Below, piece by piece: positions 1 through 7,650 of a stretch of 13,562 nt of DNA (positions are counted from its first letter, which is position 1; each line of letters begins with the position of its first letter). Position numbers and translations under genes: made by a program. The notes beneath the pieces are model-generated. The model had not been told where the DNA came from, ran no database searches, and was given only the letters and a program-made list of their open reading frames with translations. Origin of the DNA: an uncultured Bacteroides sp. (GTDB taxonomy: Bacteria; Bacteroidota; Bacteroidia; Bacteroidales; Bacteroidaceae); NCBI GenBank assembly GCA_959606905.1, contig CAUHML010000082.1:1-13562 (forward strand), given 5' to 3'.

Positions 1-1
1 G

Positions 2-3000
2 TCTGTAATCGGTGCCAGTGTGGTGGTGAAAGGTACTACCAATGGTACAATTACTGACTTTGATGGTAAGTTCACACTTCAGAATGTTCCTGATAATGGA
101 ACTATCCAAGTAAGTTTCGTGGGATACAAGACCGTAGATATCCAGGTGAAAGGACAATCTACCGTTAAGGTAATCTTGGAGGAGGATACTGAAACACTGG
201 ATGAGGTTGTGGTAGTAGGTTATGGTGTTCAGAAAAAAAGTGATGTGACTGGTGCTATGGCACGTGTTGGTTCTGAAGAATTGAATACAAGACCTGTGAA
301 CAATGCTTTTGAAGCCTTACAAGGCAAAGCTGCCGGTGTAGATATCACCTCAAGTGAACGTCCGGGTACTGTAGGATCAATCCGTATTCGTGGTAACCGA
401 TCTATCAGCGCATCATCAGACCCTCTGTATGTAGTAGATGGAGTTCCTTTGAGTGCTGGAGGAATTGAAACGATCAATCCGCGTGACATAGAATCCATTG
501 ATATCTTAAAGGATGCCTCTTCTACAGCTATTTACGGTTCTCGTGGTGCCAATGGTGTCATATTGATAACTACCAAACGCGGTAAAGCGGGTAGACTCGC
601 TTTAAACTACTCAGGTTCTGTCACATTAGAAAACCTAAAAGACAAATCACCTGCCATGAGTGCAAGCGATTATATTACCTGGCGCCGTTGGGCTTATTAT
701 AACTCAGATCCGGTAAACAATCCTCGCGGTGACCAACCTAACTACGATAAAGACCAAATTTATTTCGCAGCATCAGGTGATCCCGCAGCTTTGGCAAATG
801 TAAATAAAGGTTGGAGTAACGGTACTTGGGATGGAAGTAAAGTAACAGATACCGACTGGGCAGACATAGTGACCCAAACAGGTATCACTCATGAACACAC
901 CATCAGTGGTAGTGGCGGTAACGAAACTGCGCAAGCTTTCTTCTCTGTTGGTTACCTGAATAATCAAGGAACTCAGAAAGGACAGGAATATGAACGTTAT
1001 AATTTTTCAATGTCTGTCGATTTACAAGTAAAACCTTGGTTTAAAATGGGCGGATCTATCAACGGTTCATGGGCGGTTCAAGACTATGGTTATTCCCGTA
1101 CCGGACAATCTTCAGGCTCGGGCCCTGTTGATATATATAGCGCGGCAAAAGCTATTCCACGCTTTGGTGTTCCTTATGATGAAGAAGGAAATATCATTAC
1201 CAACCCCTGTGGCTCCACCACCAATGTTTATACTGTAATTGACGAATGGAATAAGTCAACCGATAACCGCCAAACTTTCCGTGTACTAGGCAGCTTTTAC
1301 GGACAATTTGATTTTGGGAAAATATGGGCACCTCTAGAGGGACTAAGCTATAAAATCTCTTTCGGTCCTGATTTCCGCCACTATCGTCAAGGTATTTTTA
1401 TCAGCAAAGACTCTGCCGTGAAAATGGGCTCAAAAAACTATGCTAAATATGCAACAGATCGTTACTTGTCATGGACACTGGATAATCAGATCAACTATAA
1501 CAAGACATTCGGCAAACATAACTTAGGCGTAACCTTATTGCAATCAGCTTCCAAATATAATAAAGAAAGTGGTTCCGAAAGTGCTAACGCCATCCCTAAT
1601 GAAAATTTTGAATGGTACAACATGGGCAGTGTAGATATTACTGATGCAGCAACTTATGGTGCTGGTATGAGTACTGGTATGTCTGAGAATCAGCTGGCAT
1701 CGTACATGGCACGTGTAAACTACGCATACAACGACCGTTATTTATTGACTGTATCCGGACGTTATGACGGTTCTTCCGTATTAGCAGACGGGCACAAATG
1801 GAGTTTCTTCCCTTCTGCCGCCTTGGGCTGGCGCATTGACCAAGAAGACTTCATGAAAGATATTTCTTGGATAAACCAGTTAAAACTTCGTTTCGGTTTG
1901 GGAACAACTGGTAACTCAGCTGTAAGTGCATATTCTACATTAGGTAACATCCAGTCATTCTATGTACCTTTTGGCTCTACTCTGACCCCTGCTTATGCTA
2001 CTAATGAACCTTATTACACTTCTTCTCAAGTAAAAATGGCAAATAAAAATTTAGGTTGGGAAAAGACAACACAATATAACTATGGTATAGATTTCAGTTT
2101 CTTGAATGGACGTATCAGCGGTTCAATGGATATTTATCACTCTAACACCAATGACTTATTATTAAGCATGACTATTCCAACCTTAACTGGCTTTAATTCT
2201 ACTTATGCCAATGTAGGTAAAACAAAAAACTTCGGTGTTGACTTATCTTTGAACCTGGTTCCCATACAAACTAAAGACTTTGAATGGAGTTCCACTATCA
2301 ATGCAGCCTATCAAAAAGATGAAATCTTAGAACTTGCTAACGGTAAGCAGGATGACATTTCCAATGCCTGGTTCATTGGTGAGTCAATCAATGTTTTCTA
2401 TGGTACTGCCAGCGATGGTCTGTGGCAGGAAAGTGATGCGGCAGAAATGGCTAAATTCAATGCCAACGGACATAAATTTGAAGCAGGTATGGTTAAACCA
2501 GTTGATCAAGATGGTAACTATATTATAGACAGTAATGACCGTATTATTCTTGGCAACAAAAATCCTAAATGGGTACTGGGATGGAGCAATACATTCAACT
2601 ATAAAGGTCTTGAACTAGGTATCGAGCTGAACGGACGATTTGGTTATATGGTTGATACGGGTGGTGAAGGCCAATACGGTATGTACAACCAACGTGAAAT
2701 AAGCTATTGGACTCCGGACAACACTGGTGCTGATTATCAAAAACCGATTTACAGTACAGCAGGTGGTGATGCTTATTCAAGTCTGCTAGGCTTTAAAGAT
2801 GCCTCATTCATCAAGATCCGTAACATTTCTTTAGGTTATAACTTCAATTCCAAAGCATTAAAGAACATCGGAATCAGTTCTCTTAAATTATATGCACAAG
2901 CTAAGAATATAGGCAACCTCTATTCTTCAGTAGATTTTATGGATCTGGACTTAGGCACTACTTATTACAATAGAGGCTTTACTTTCGGTTTACAAGTTGG

Positions 3001-3007
3001 TTTCTAA
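2..3007 (+). CDS. SusC/RagA-family TonB-dependent outer-membrane transporter (5' partial)
   Basis: Imports oligosaccharides across the outer membrane using TonB energy, with the SusD lipoprotein encoded next acting as its lid. The reading frame is already open at base 2, upstream of the first ATG at base 20, and the first residues (VIGASVVVKGTTNGTITD) are the middle of a carboxypeptidase-regulatory-like domain. The signal peptide and true start are therefore outside the window, and the ATG at 20 is internal. A TonB-box-like DEVVVVGYG lies at 200-226. The plug domain follows, with LQGKAAGV, SIRIRG and PLYVVDGVP (about 320-450). The rest is a long beta-barrel ending in FTFGLQVGF, with the terminal aromatic residue usual for barrel insertion. 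About 1001 residues are visible, so little is missing. It is 31 bases from the susD-like gene and surely co-transcribed with it. The ligand cannot be read from this sequence; RG-I is inferred from the neighbouring enzymes. Confidence 0.96.
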   Translation, partial: SVIGASVVVKGTTNGTITDFDGKFTLQNVPDNGTIQVSFVGYKTVDIQVKGQSTVKVILEEDTETLDEVVVVGYGVQKKSDVTGAMARVGSEELNTRPVNNAFEALQGKAAGVDITSSERPGTVGSIRIRGNRSISASSDPLYVVDGVPLSAGGIETINPRDIESIDILKDASSTAIYGSRGANGVILITTKRGKAGRLALNYSGSVTLENLKDKSPAMSASDYITWRRWAYYNSDPVNNPRGDQPNYDKDQIYFAASGDPAALANVNKGWSNGTWDGSKVTDTDWADIVTQTGITHEHTISGSGGNETAQAFFSVGYLNNQGTQKGQEYERYNFSMSVDLQVKPWFKMGGSINGSWAVQDYGYSRTGQSSGSGPVDIYSAAKAIPRFGVPYDEEGNIITNPCGSTTNVYTVIDEWNKSTDNRQTFRVLGSFYGQFDFGKIWAPLEGLSYKISFGPDFRHYRQGIFISKDSAVKMGSKNYAKYATDRYLSWTLDNQINYNKTFGKHNLGVTLLQSASKYNKESGSESANAIPNENFEWYNMGSVDITDAATYGAGMSTGMSENQLASYMARVNYAYNDRYLLTVSGRYDGSSVLADGHKWSFFPSAALGWRIDQEDFMKDISWINQLKLRFGLGTTGNSAVSAYSTLGNIQSFYVPFGSTLTPAYATNEPYYTSSQVKMANKNLGWEKTTQYNYGIDFSFLNGRISGSMDIYHSNTNDLLLSMTIPTLTGFNSTYANVGKTKNFGVDLSLNLVPIQTKDFEWSSTINAAYQKDEILELANGKQDDISNAWFIGESINVFYGTASDGLWQESDAAEMAKFNANGHKFEAGMVKPVDQDGNYIIDSNDRIILGNKNPKWVLGWSNTFNYKGLELGIELNGRFGYMVDTGGEGQYGMYNQREISYWTPDNTGADYQKPIYSTAGGDAYSSLLGFKDASFIKIRNISLGYNFNSKALKNIGISSLKLYAQAKNIGNLYSSVDFMDLDLGTTYYNRGFTFGLQVGF

Positions 3008-3038
3008 TTTGATAATAACACATTAAACTGTTTTTAAA

Positions 3039-5177
3039 ATGAAAAATTTAAAATATACATTATTCACGGCTGCCCTGTCTGTCGCAATGACTGCCAGTTT
3101 CAGTTCTTGTAGCGATAGTTTCCTAGATGAAAAAAACAAGTCATCCTATACCACTGATTATTTCAAAACGTCACAGGGCATTCAAGATCTGGCTACCGCA
3201 CTGTACGGTAACATCCGTTGGCATTTCGGTTATGAATGGGCGTATGGTATTACCCTTTACGGCACTGATGAATTCACAAACGGCTCTGACCTGACAGCAG
3301 AACCATGGAACACTTATGACAGCCGTCTGAACCCATTGGACTGTACAAAAGCAAACGGAGCGGCCAACAATAACTGTCCGGGTATATCAGCTCTTTGGGA
3401 TCAGATGTATTACGGCATCGCTTCTGCCAATCAAGTTATCGCATCAGCTGACTATGTTACTGATGCGGAAGTCCGTGAAAAATGCTTGGGTGAAGCTTAT
3501 TTCCTACGTGGATATAACTACTATCGTCTTTTCGCACAATATGGTGGTGTGGTTCTGCAAACCCAAGTTACTGAAGGTGTGGTCAGAACCTTTACTCGCG
3601 CTTCTGCAGAAGAAACATTAAACCAAGTGATTGATGACTTGCAGAACGCTTACGACAAACTGCCTACAGACAGATGGCGTGGTACAGGTACATGGACTAA
3701 ATACACAGCAGCACACTTCCTGGCAAAAGCTTTGCTGTACCGTCAGTCTGAACGTTGCAGCGACTGGAACTCAAGTTATCCTGCTGATGCTGATTTGAAA
3801 AAAGCGATTACGTTATGCGATGAAGTCATCTCAAAATGTCCGTTAGAAAGTGATTATAATAACCTTTACGCCAAATGGACCGGTATAGACTGCAAAGCCG
3901 AGGAGTCTAATGAAATATTAATGTCATGCCAACACACTTCTTCGGCAACCGGACGTTTCGGAAACCGTACTTATAGTTACTTCAACCCACAATTCTCCAA
4001 CTTCTCCGGTGGTTGGACACAACGTGGTCAATATATTGGTGGTATGGACTTCCAACGTTGCCGCCCTACAGAATACGCTTATGCTATCTTCGACAATGTG
4101 AATGACTCACGTATGTGGAAAACATTCAAAACTGTCTACGGATTGAATAATATTGCATCGAAAGCAGATGATGTAGTGGCTACAAACGGTATTACAGCCG
4201 ATCAGGTTCCAACACTAGGCGACCAAGGCATCATCTTTATTCTTAATAAAAAAAGTGACAACCGTTTTAAAGACGCCACAAACTCCGATTATGGAACAGT
4301 AGGTCGCGGTGGTATAGCCCACTCCTTTGTAAACCCCGAAACAAATAAATGGGTGCCGAATGTGTTCCCTGTATATGCCGGTGGTCAATATGTATTGAAT
4401 ACCTATGGTGTTAGCGGAAATCCAGCACAGTCCAATGTATTCTGTGGTATCAATAAAACTGATGACGGATCGCGTACAGCAGAGAAAGGTGACGCACATC
4501 GTGATGTCATTATGGCCCGTACAGGCGAAACTTATCTGATAAAAGCGGAAGCTCAAGTACGTTCCGGTAACTTCCAGGATGCTATCTCTACCATCAACCA
4601 GCTCCGTGCACGTGCCGAATGGAAAAATGGTGAAGACCGCGAATACTACACCGACGGTTCTATGGCTTTCTTGAAAAGCGCAGGTGGTGACGAAGATAAT
4701 TCAACTGCACTAAGCACTTTAGGTAAATGCAAAGATGCTAATGGTACCAAAATCAATAACACAGAGGCATTCAAGGCTTCTTTCCTTCAAAAGAACACTT
4801 ACTATCTTTCAACTGGTATAGAACGCACTACAGATGCTTCCAGTCTGCAAATTTCAAGTTATTCATCATTACCGGCCGAGGATGAAGCTATTCTATCAGC
4901 TATGGGCGTAAATGGGGACAAAGACCGTTTGATCAATTTCATTTTAAACGAACGTACCCGCGAATGCCTAGGTGAATGGAACCGCTGGGAAGAATTAAGC
5001 CGTACCAAGACTTTGGTTCAACGTGCTAAATTATTCAATCCGGAAGCAGCTGCCAATATAGCAGACAAACATTTGCTTCGTCCTATTCCACAAACATTCT
5101 TAGACCAACTTCAACATGAAGACGGTACAAATTTAAGTGATGAAGAAAAAGCCGCAATGCAGAATCCGGGCTATTAA
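3039..5177 (+). CDS. SusD/RagB-family nutrient-binding outer-membrane lipoprotein
   Basis: Surface lipoprotein that captures glycan and caps the partner SusC channel. The start gives a lipoprotein signal with Cys24 as lipidation site (FSSCSDSF). The Ser-Asp after Cys fits surface export in this phylum. SusD hallmarks in order: AYFLRGYNYYRLF near residue 153 (TPR-type helix), ETYLIKAEAQVRSG followed by INQLRARAEW ending near residue 528, NERTRECLGEWNRWEELSR from residue 637, and the C-terminal LLRPIPQTFLDQL ending in QNPGY. At 712 residues it is longer than most SusD proteins (roughly 500-650). About 108 residues lie between the RARA helix and the ERTRE motif, which suggests an insertion in the C-terminal domain. 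The leader before the ATG is A/T-rich with no Shine-Dalgarno sequence, as usual in Bacteroidota. A terminator follows the stop codon by about 30 bases. Family is certain; ligand is inferred. Confidence 0.97.
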   Translation: MKNLKYTLFTAALSVAMTASFSSCSDSFLDEKNKSSYTTDYFKTSQGIQDLATALYGNIRWHFGYEWAYGITLYGTDEFTNGSDLTAEPWNTYDSRLNPLDCTKANGAANNNCPGISALWDQMYYGIASANQVIASADYVTDAEVREKCLGEAYFLRGYNYYRLFAQYGGVVLQTQVTEGVVRTFTRASAEETLNQVIDDLQNAYDKLPTDRWRGTGTWTKYTAAHFLAKALLYRQSERCSDWNSSYPADADLKKAITLCDEVISKCPLESDYNNLYAKWTGIDCKAEESNEILMSCQHTSSATGRFGNRTYSYFNPQFSNFSGGWTQRGQYIGGMDFQRCRPTEYAYAIFDNVNDSRMWKTFKTVYGLNNIASKADDVVATNGITADQVPTLGDQGIIFILNKKSDNRFKDATNSDYGTVGRGGIAHSFVNPETNKWVPNVFPVYAGGQYVLNTYGVSGNPAQSNVFCGINKTDDGSRTAEKGDAHRDVIMARTGETYLIKAEAQVRSGNFQDAISTINQLRARAEWKNGEDREYYTDGSMAFLKSAGGDEDNSTALSTLGKCKDANGTKINNTEAFKASFLQKNTYYLSTGIERTTDASSLQISSYSSLPAEDEAILSAMGVNGDKDRLINFILNERTRECLGEWNRWEELSRTKTLVQRAKLFNPEAAANIADKHLLRPIPQTFLDQLQHEDGTNLSDEEKAAMQNPGY

Positions 5178-5208
5178 CAGACTAGATTTTTGCAGTCAAT
5201 AATTAATA

Positions 5209-5241
5209 AGGGGAGTGCCGGATTCAGTACTCCCCTATTTT
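5209..5241 (+). terminator. Intrinsic-type terminator after the susCD-like pair
   Basis: An 8-bp stem, AGGGGAGT (5209-5216) pairing with ACTCCCCT (5229-5236), closes a 12-base loop and is followed by the short T-rich run ATTTT. It lies between the SusD stop and the small lipoprotein start. The U-tract is short, so it may attenuate rather than fully stop transcription. Confidence 0.65.
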
Positions 5242-5266
5242 CCACACCATAAATACTTATTTTATA

Positions 5267-5581
5267 ATGAAAAAATCGGTCTTTATATGCTTCACTACAC
5301 TATTCTTGTTAATAGCGGGATGCAAACAACAAAAAACTATACGCTATGAACTTGTAGATGGCAATCCACAAATAGATTACATAGATTTCCTGAACGACAC
5401 GCTATGCCGATTTGTCGCACCAGGACCATTGATTCTGACAAGCCACTACACAAAAGAAGGAGATATTTATATAATACAAATCAACGATATAGTGAGCGCA
5501 CGGCTATATAAAACAGAAGAAGGAAAGCTACGAGGTGAGGCTCCTTTTTTTGAAGGAATATGGATTATAAAAGAAAGGTGA
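5267..5581 (+). CDS. Small lipoprotein of unknown function in the PUL
   Basis: I do not recognise a family. The 104-residue product begins with a lipoprotein signal peptide: MKKS, a hydrophobic stretch and the lipobox LIAGC, with Cys19 lipidated. The mature part of about 86 residues alternates short hydrophobic and polar stretches (YIIQINDIVSARLY, GIWIIKER), which suggests a small all-beta domain. The residues after Cys (KQQKT) lack the acidic signature seen in many surface-exposed Bacteroidota lipoproteins, so a periplasmic-facing location is my guess. It occupies the place where SusE/SusF-type or other surface glycan-binding proteins often sit, but it is far smaller than those. It follows the terminator, so it is transcribed by read-through or from a weak promoter that I could not identify. 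The clear lipobox and the A-rich leader before ATG support a real gene. Confidence 0.8.
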   Translation: MKKSVFICFTTLFLLIAGCKQQKTIRYELVDGNPQIDYIDFLNDTLCRFVAPGPLILTSHYTKEGDIYIIQINDIVSARLYKTEEGKLRGEAPFFEGIWIIKER

Positions 5582-5691
5582 TATCAACAAGTTCTGTACA
5601 GTTCATTCACTCATTTCTTTTCATATAAAGAAGCTATCTGTCAGCCCCCCCAAAAAAATCAATAACTAAAATCCAATACAAATCCAACAAG

Positions 5692-5757
5692 ATGAATAAA
5701 GATTGTTATCCGTATATGGAAAAAGAACAGAAAGAAGATGAACAATATTCCATGTAA
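5692..5757 (+). other. Micro-ORF of 21 codons upstream of the enzyme operon (uncertain)
   Basis: An ATG at 5692 opens a 21-codon frame (MNKDCYPYMEKEQKEDEQYS plus a final Met) ending in TAA at 5755-5757. Immediately after it a second frame, ATG at 5758 (MNKIP), stops at 5773-5775. Both begin with the same nine bases, ATGAATAAA. They lie upstream of the predicted -7 box, so they would not be on that promoter's transcript. They could be chance, decayed coding remnants, or leader peptides of a longer transcript. There is no independent evidence of translation. Confidence 0.2.
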
Positions 5758-5773
5758 ATGAATAAAATTCCAT
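5747..5773 (+). promoter_or_regulatory. Candidate operator: two ATTCCAT direct repeats, 20-bp period
   Basis: ATTCCAT occurs at 5747-5753 and again at 5767-5773, a 20-base period that is close to two helical turns. An inverted near-copy (ATGGAAA) starts at 5716. The repeats end about 20 bases before the -7 box, where an activator could touch RNA polymerase. The short AT-rich words may be chance, and no regulator gene is visible in the window. Confidence 0.3.
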
Positions 5774-5794
5774 AGGTAAGATACCTTCTTCGTC

Positions 5795-5802
5795 TATATT
5801 TG
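5795..5802 (+). promoter_or_regulatory. Bacteroidota -7 promoter element for the enzyme operon
   Basis: TATATTTG matches the Bacteroides sigma-ABfr -7 consensus TAnnTTTG exactly. It lies 24 bases before the ATG at 5827, in a spacer that follows the small lipoprotein gene. No convincing TTTG -33 element is seen at the expected distance upstream, which is common for activated PUL promoters. The box overlaps a TTG at 5800 that is in frame with the downstream gene, so that TTG cannot be a start codon on transcripts from this promoter. Confidence 0.6.
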
Positions 5803-5826
5803 CATAAATCAAAAATCAAAGATACT

Positions 5827-7608
5827 ATGGAACTATTACCAGCAATCAGAAAAAGCATAATTGCATTCGTTCTGCTACCCGCACTTCTATATGCAGGTAT
5901 CCCTCCCACCCTACAAAGCGATGCCTCACAAAGAATGACCAAAGATATCATGAACCGTGCTTACATCACCCCCAAACGTATTGTTACCAAATACGCAGGA
6001 TGTAAGAATAATCTAATAAAAGACGAACACTATTTATTAGAGCGTGGAAACGGCCAATCGGAAATGAACAGAAAAAAATGTTGCATAATGACTTCTACTG
6101 AAACAGAGAAGGCATCCTTATTACTGGATTTCGGCAGTGAACTGCATGGAGGATTAAAGCTCGTCATGGGCAGTTCCAGCCGTAGGGAGCCTTCTTTGGT
6201 AAGGATACGTTTCGGAGAATCTGTTGGAGAAGCCAACAGTAGCACTTCAAATTCCGAATGGAAAGTGGGATTTTCAACAGACGATCATGCCAAACGTGAT
6301 ATCATCATGGAAATTCCCCGTGACGGCATGATTGAAATAGGTAATACCGGTTTCCGCTTTGTCCGCCTCGACTTGCTGCAAAACAACGCCACTATCTCTT
6401 TAAAAGAAATTTCAGCTATCCTGCGCTACCGTGATATTCCTTATCTGGGATCTTTTGAATGCAACGACCAACGTTTAAACAAAATATGGATTACCGGAGC
6501 CTATACTGTCCACTTGAATATGCAGGAGTTTTTATGGGATGGCATCAAACGTGACCGGGTAGTCTGGCTGGGCGATATGCATCCTGAATTAATGGCTGTC
6601 AGCCGTGTTTTCGGATACAATGAGGTAATTCCCAACAGTCTGGACCTGGCCTGCAAACAATTTCCGTTACCCAATTGGATGAATGGCATGAGTGCATACA
6701 GCCTATGGTATCTGATCAACCAATATGAATGGTATCACCAGACTGGTGATATTGATTTTTTAAAGAAACATTCCGACTATATCAGCGGATTAATCCATCT
6801 GATAAATGAGAAAGTGGATGATGCGGGAAATGAAACGTTAGCACCTGCCCGCTTTTTGGACTGGCCATCCAGCGGAAATAAAGCCGGAGTTGAGGCAGGC
6901 TATCGCGCACTGATCGTATGGGCTATGCAAGATGCACATCAATTGTCTTTAAAACTTGGTAACACTTCTGATGCTCAATTATGTCTGGACATTATCAACC
7001 GGATGAAAAAAAAGATATTACCTCACAACAATCTGAAACAGGCAGCTTCATTAATGGCCATCGCTGGATTGATGGATCCCCAACAGGCTTGCGATGAAGT
7101 TGTCTCTGTCGGTGGTGGAAAAGGTTTTTCCACTTTTTACGGGTATTATATGCTGGAAACATTAGCCAAAGCAGGTGAGTATGAGAAAGCAATAGATATC
7201 ATTAACACTTTCTGGGGGGCCATGCTGGATTTGGGAGCAACCACGTTTTGGGAAGATTTCAATCTGGACTGGATTCCTAATGCCGCTCCTATAGACGAAC
7301 CTGTTCCAGCCGGAAAAAAAGACATACATGGCGATTTCGGCGCCTATTGCTATCCCGGATTCCGTCACAGCCTTTGCCACGGGTGGTCCTCAGGACCTAC
7401 CACATGGCTGTCAGATCATGTATTAGGTATAAAAATCGTGAACGTGGAACGCAAGCAGATCAGTATTGAGCCACACCTAGGTAAATTAGAATGGGCTAAA
7501 GGCACTTATCCCACCCCTTGGGGCGTGATAGAAGTCAGCCACGAGAAGAAAGCCGATGGTAAAATCGCAACCAAAGTGAAACTTCCGAAAGGTGTAAAAC
7601 AAATTTAA
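5827..7608 (+). CDS. GH78-type alpha-L-rhamnosidase-like glycoside hydrolase
   Basis: Predicted to hydrolyse terminal alpha-L-rhamnose from pectin fragments, probably in the periplasm. I chose ATG 5827 because it opens a Sec signal peptide (RKSIIAFVLLPALLYAG), while an in-frame TTG at 5800 lies in the promoter box. The 593-residue product has an N-terminal beta domain (LLLDFGSELHGGLKL, IRFGESVGEA), an (alpha/alpha)6 catalytic core and a C-terminal beta domain (ISIEPHLGKLEWAKGTYPT). Against Bacillus RhaB of GH78 (Asp567, Glu572, Asp579, Glu841), the spacing of WDGIKRDRVVWLGD places Asp238, Asp243 and Asp250 at the first three positions. GATTFWE supplies Glu476 as the likely base. The general acid is therefore Asp, not Glu. 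HGWSSGPTTWL near residues 518-528 replaces the usual GH78 C-terminal core motif, so it belongs to a divergent, compact clade. It heads the enzyme run, 42 bases before the CE15 gene. Family assignment is strong; activity on rhamnose is inferred. Confidence 0.88.
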   Translation: MELLPAIRKSIIAFVLLPALLYAGIPPTLQSDASQRMTKDIMNRAYITPKRIVTKYAGCKNNLIKDEHYLLERGNGQSEMNRKKCCIMTSTETEKASLLLDFGSELHGGLKLVMGSSSRREPSLVRIRFGESVGEANSSTSNSEWKVGFSTDDHAKRDIIMEIPRDGMIEIGNTGFRFVRLDLLQNNATISLKEISAILRYRDIPYLGSFECNDQRLNKIWITGAYTVHLNMQEFLWDGIKRDRVVWLGDMHPELMAVSRVFGYNEVIPNSLDLACKQFPLPNWMNGMSAYSLWYLINQYEWYHQTGDIDFLKKHSDYISGLIHLINEKVDDAGNETLAPARFLDWPSSGNKAGVEAGYRALIVWAMQDAHQLSLKLGNTSDAQLCLDIINRMKKKILPHNNLKQAASLMAIAGLMDPQQACDEVVSVGGGKGFSTFYGYYMLETLAKAGEYEKAIDIINTFWGAMLDLGATTFWEDFNLDWIPNAAPIDEPVPAGKKDIHGDFGAYCYPGFRHSLCHGWSSGPTTWLSDHVLGIKIVNVERKQISIEPHLGKLEWAKGTYPTPWGVIEVSHEKKADGKIATKVKLPKGVKQI

Positions 7609-7650
7609 TTATAAGAAATCGTTATCAAACTTCTATAAAAACTGGATCTT

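Noticed and set aside
20..22. ATG at 20 as the start of the SusC-type gene
   Set aside because: The frame is open upstream and already encodes the conserved VIGASVVVKG strand of the regulatory-like domain, so the ATG is internal.
5530..5553. GAGG/CTCC-like hairpin followed by T7 inside the small lipoprotein gene as a terminator
   Set aside because: The stem is too short and poorly paired, and the T-run encodes the Phe-Phe of the lipoprotein. It is not convincing.
5645..5658. C7 tract joined to an A7 tract as a phase-variation switch
   Set aside because: It is outside any credible gene and not placed between promoter elements. It is a chance homopolymer unless length variation is shown.
5800..5826. 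TTG start giving the GH78-like protein nine extra N-terminal residues
   Set aside because: The TTG is part of the TATATTTG -7 box and would precede the transcription start. ATG 5827 gives a proper Sec signal peptide.
7609..7650. Separate promoter before the CE15 gene
   Set aside because: No TAnnTTTG box is present in this 42-base gap. Co-transcription with the upstream gene is simpler.
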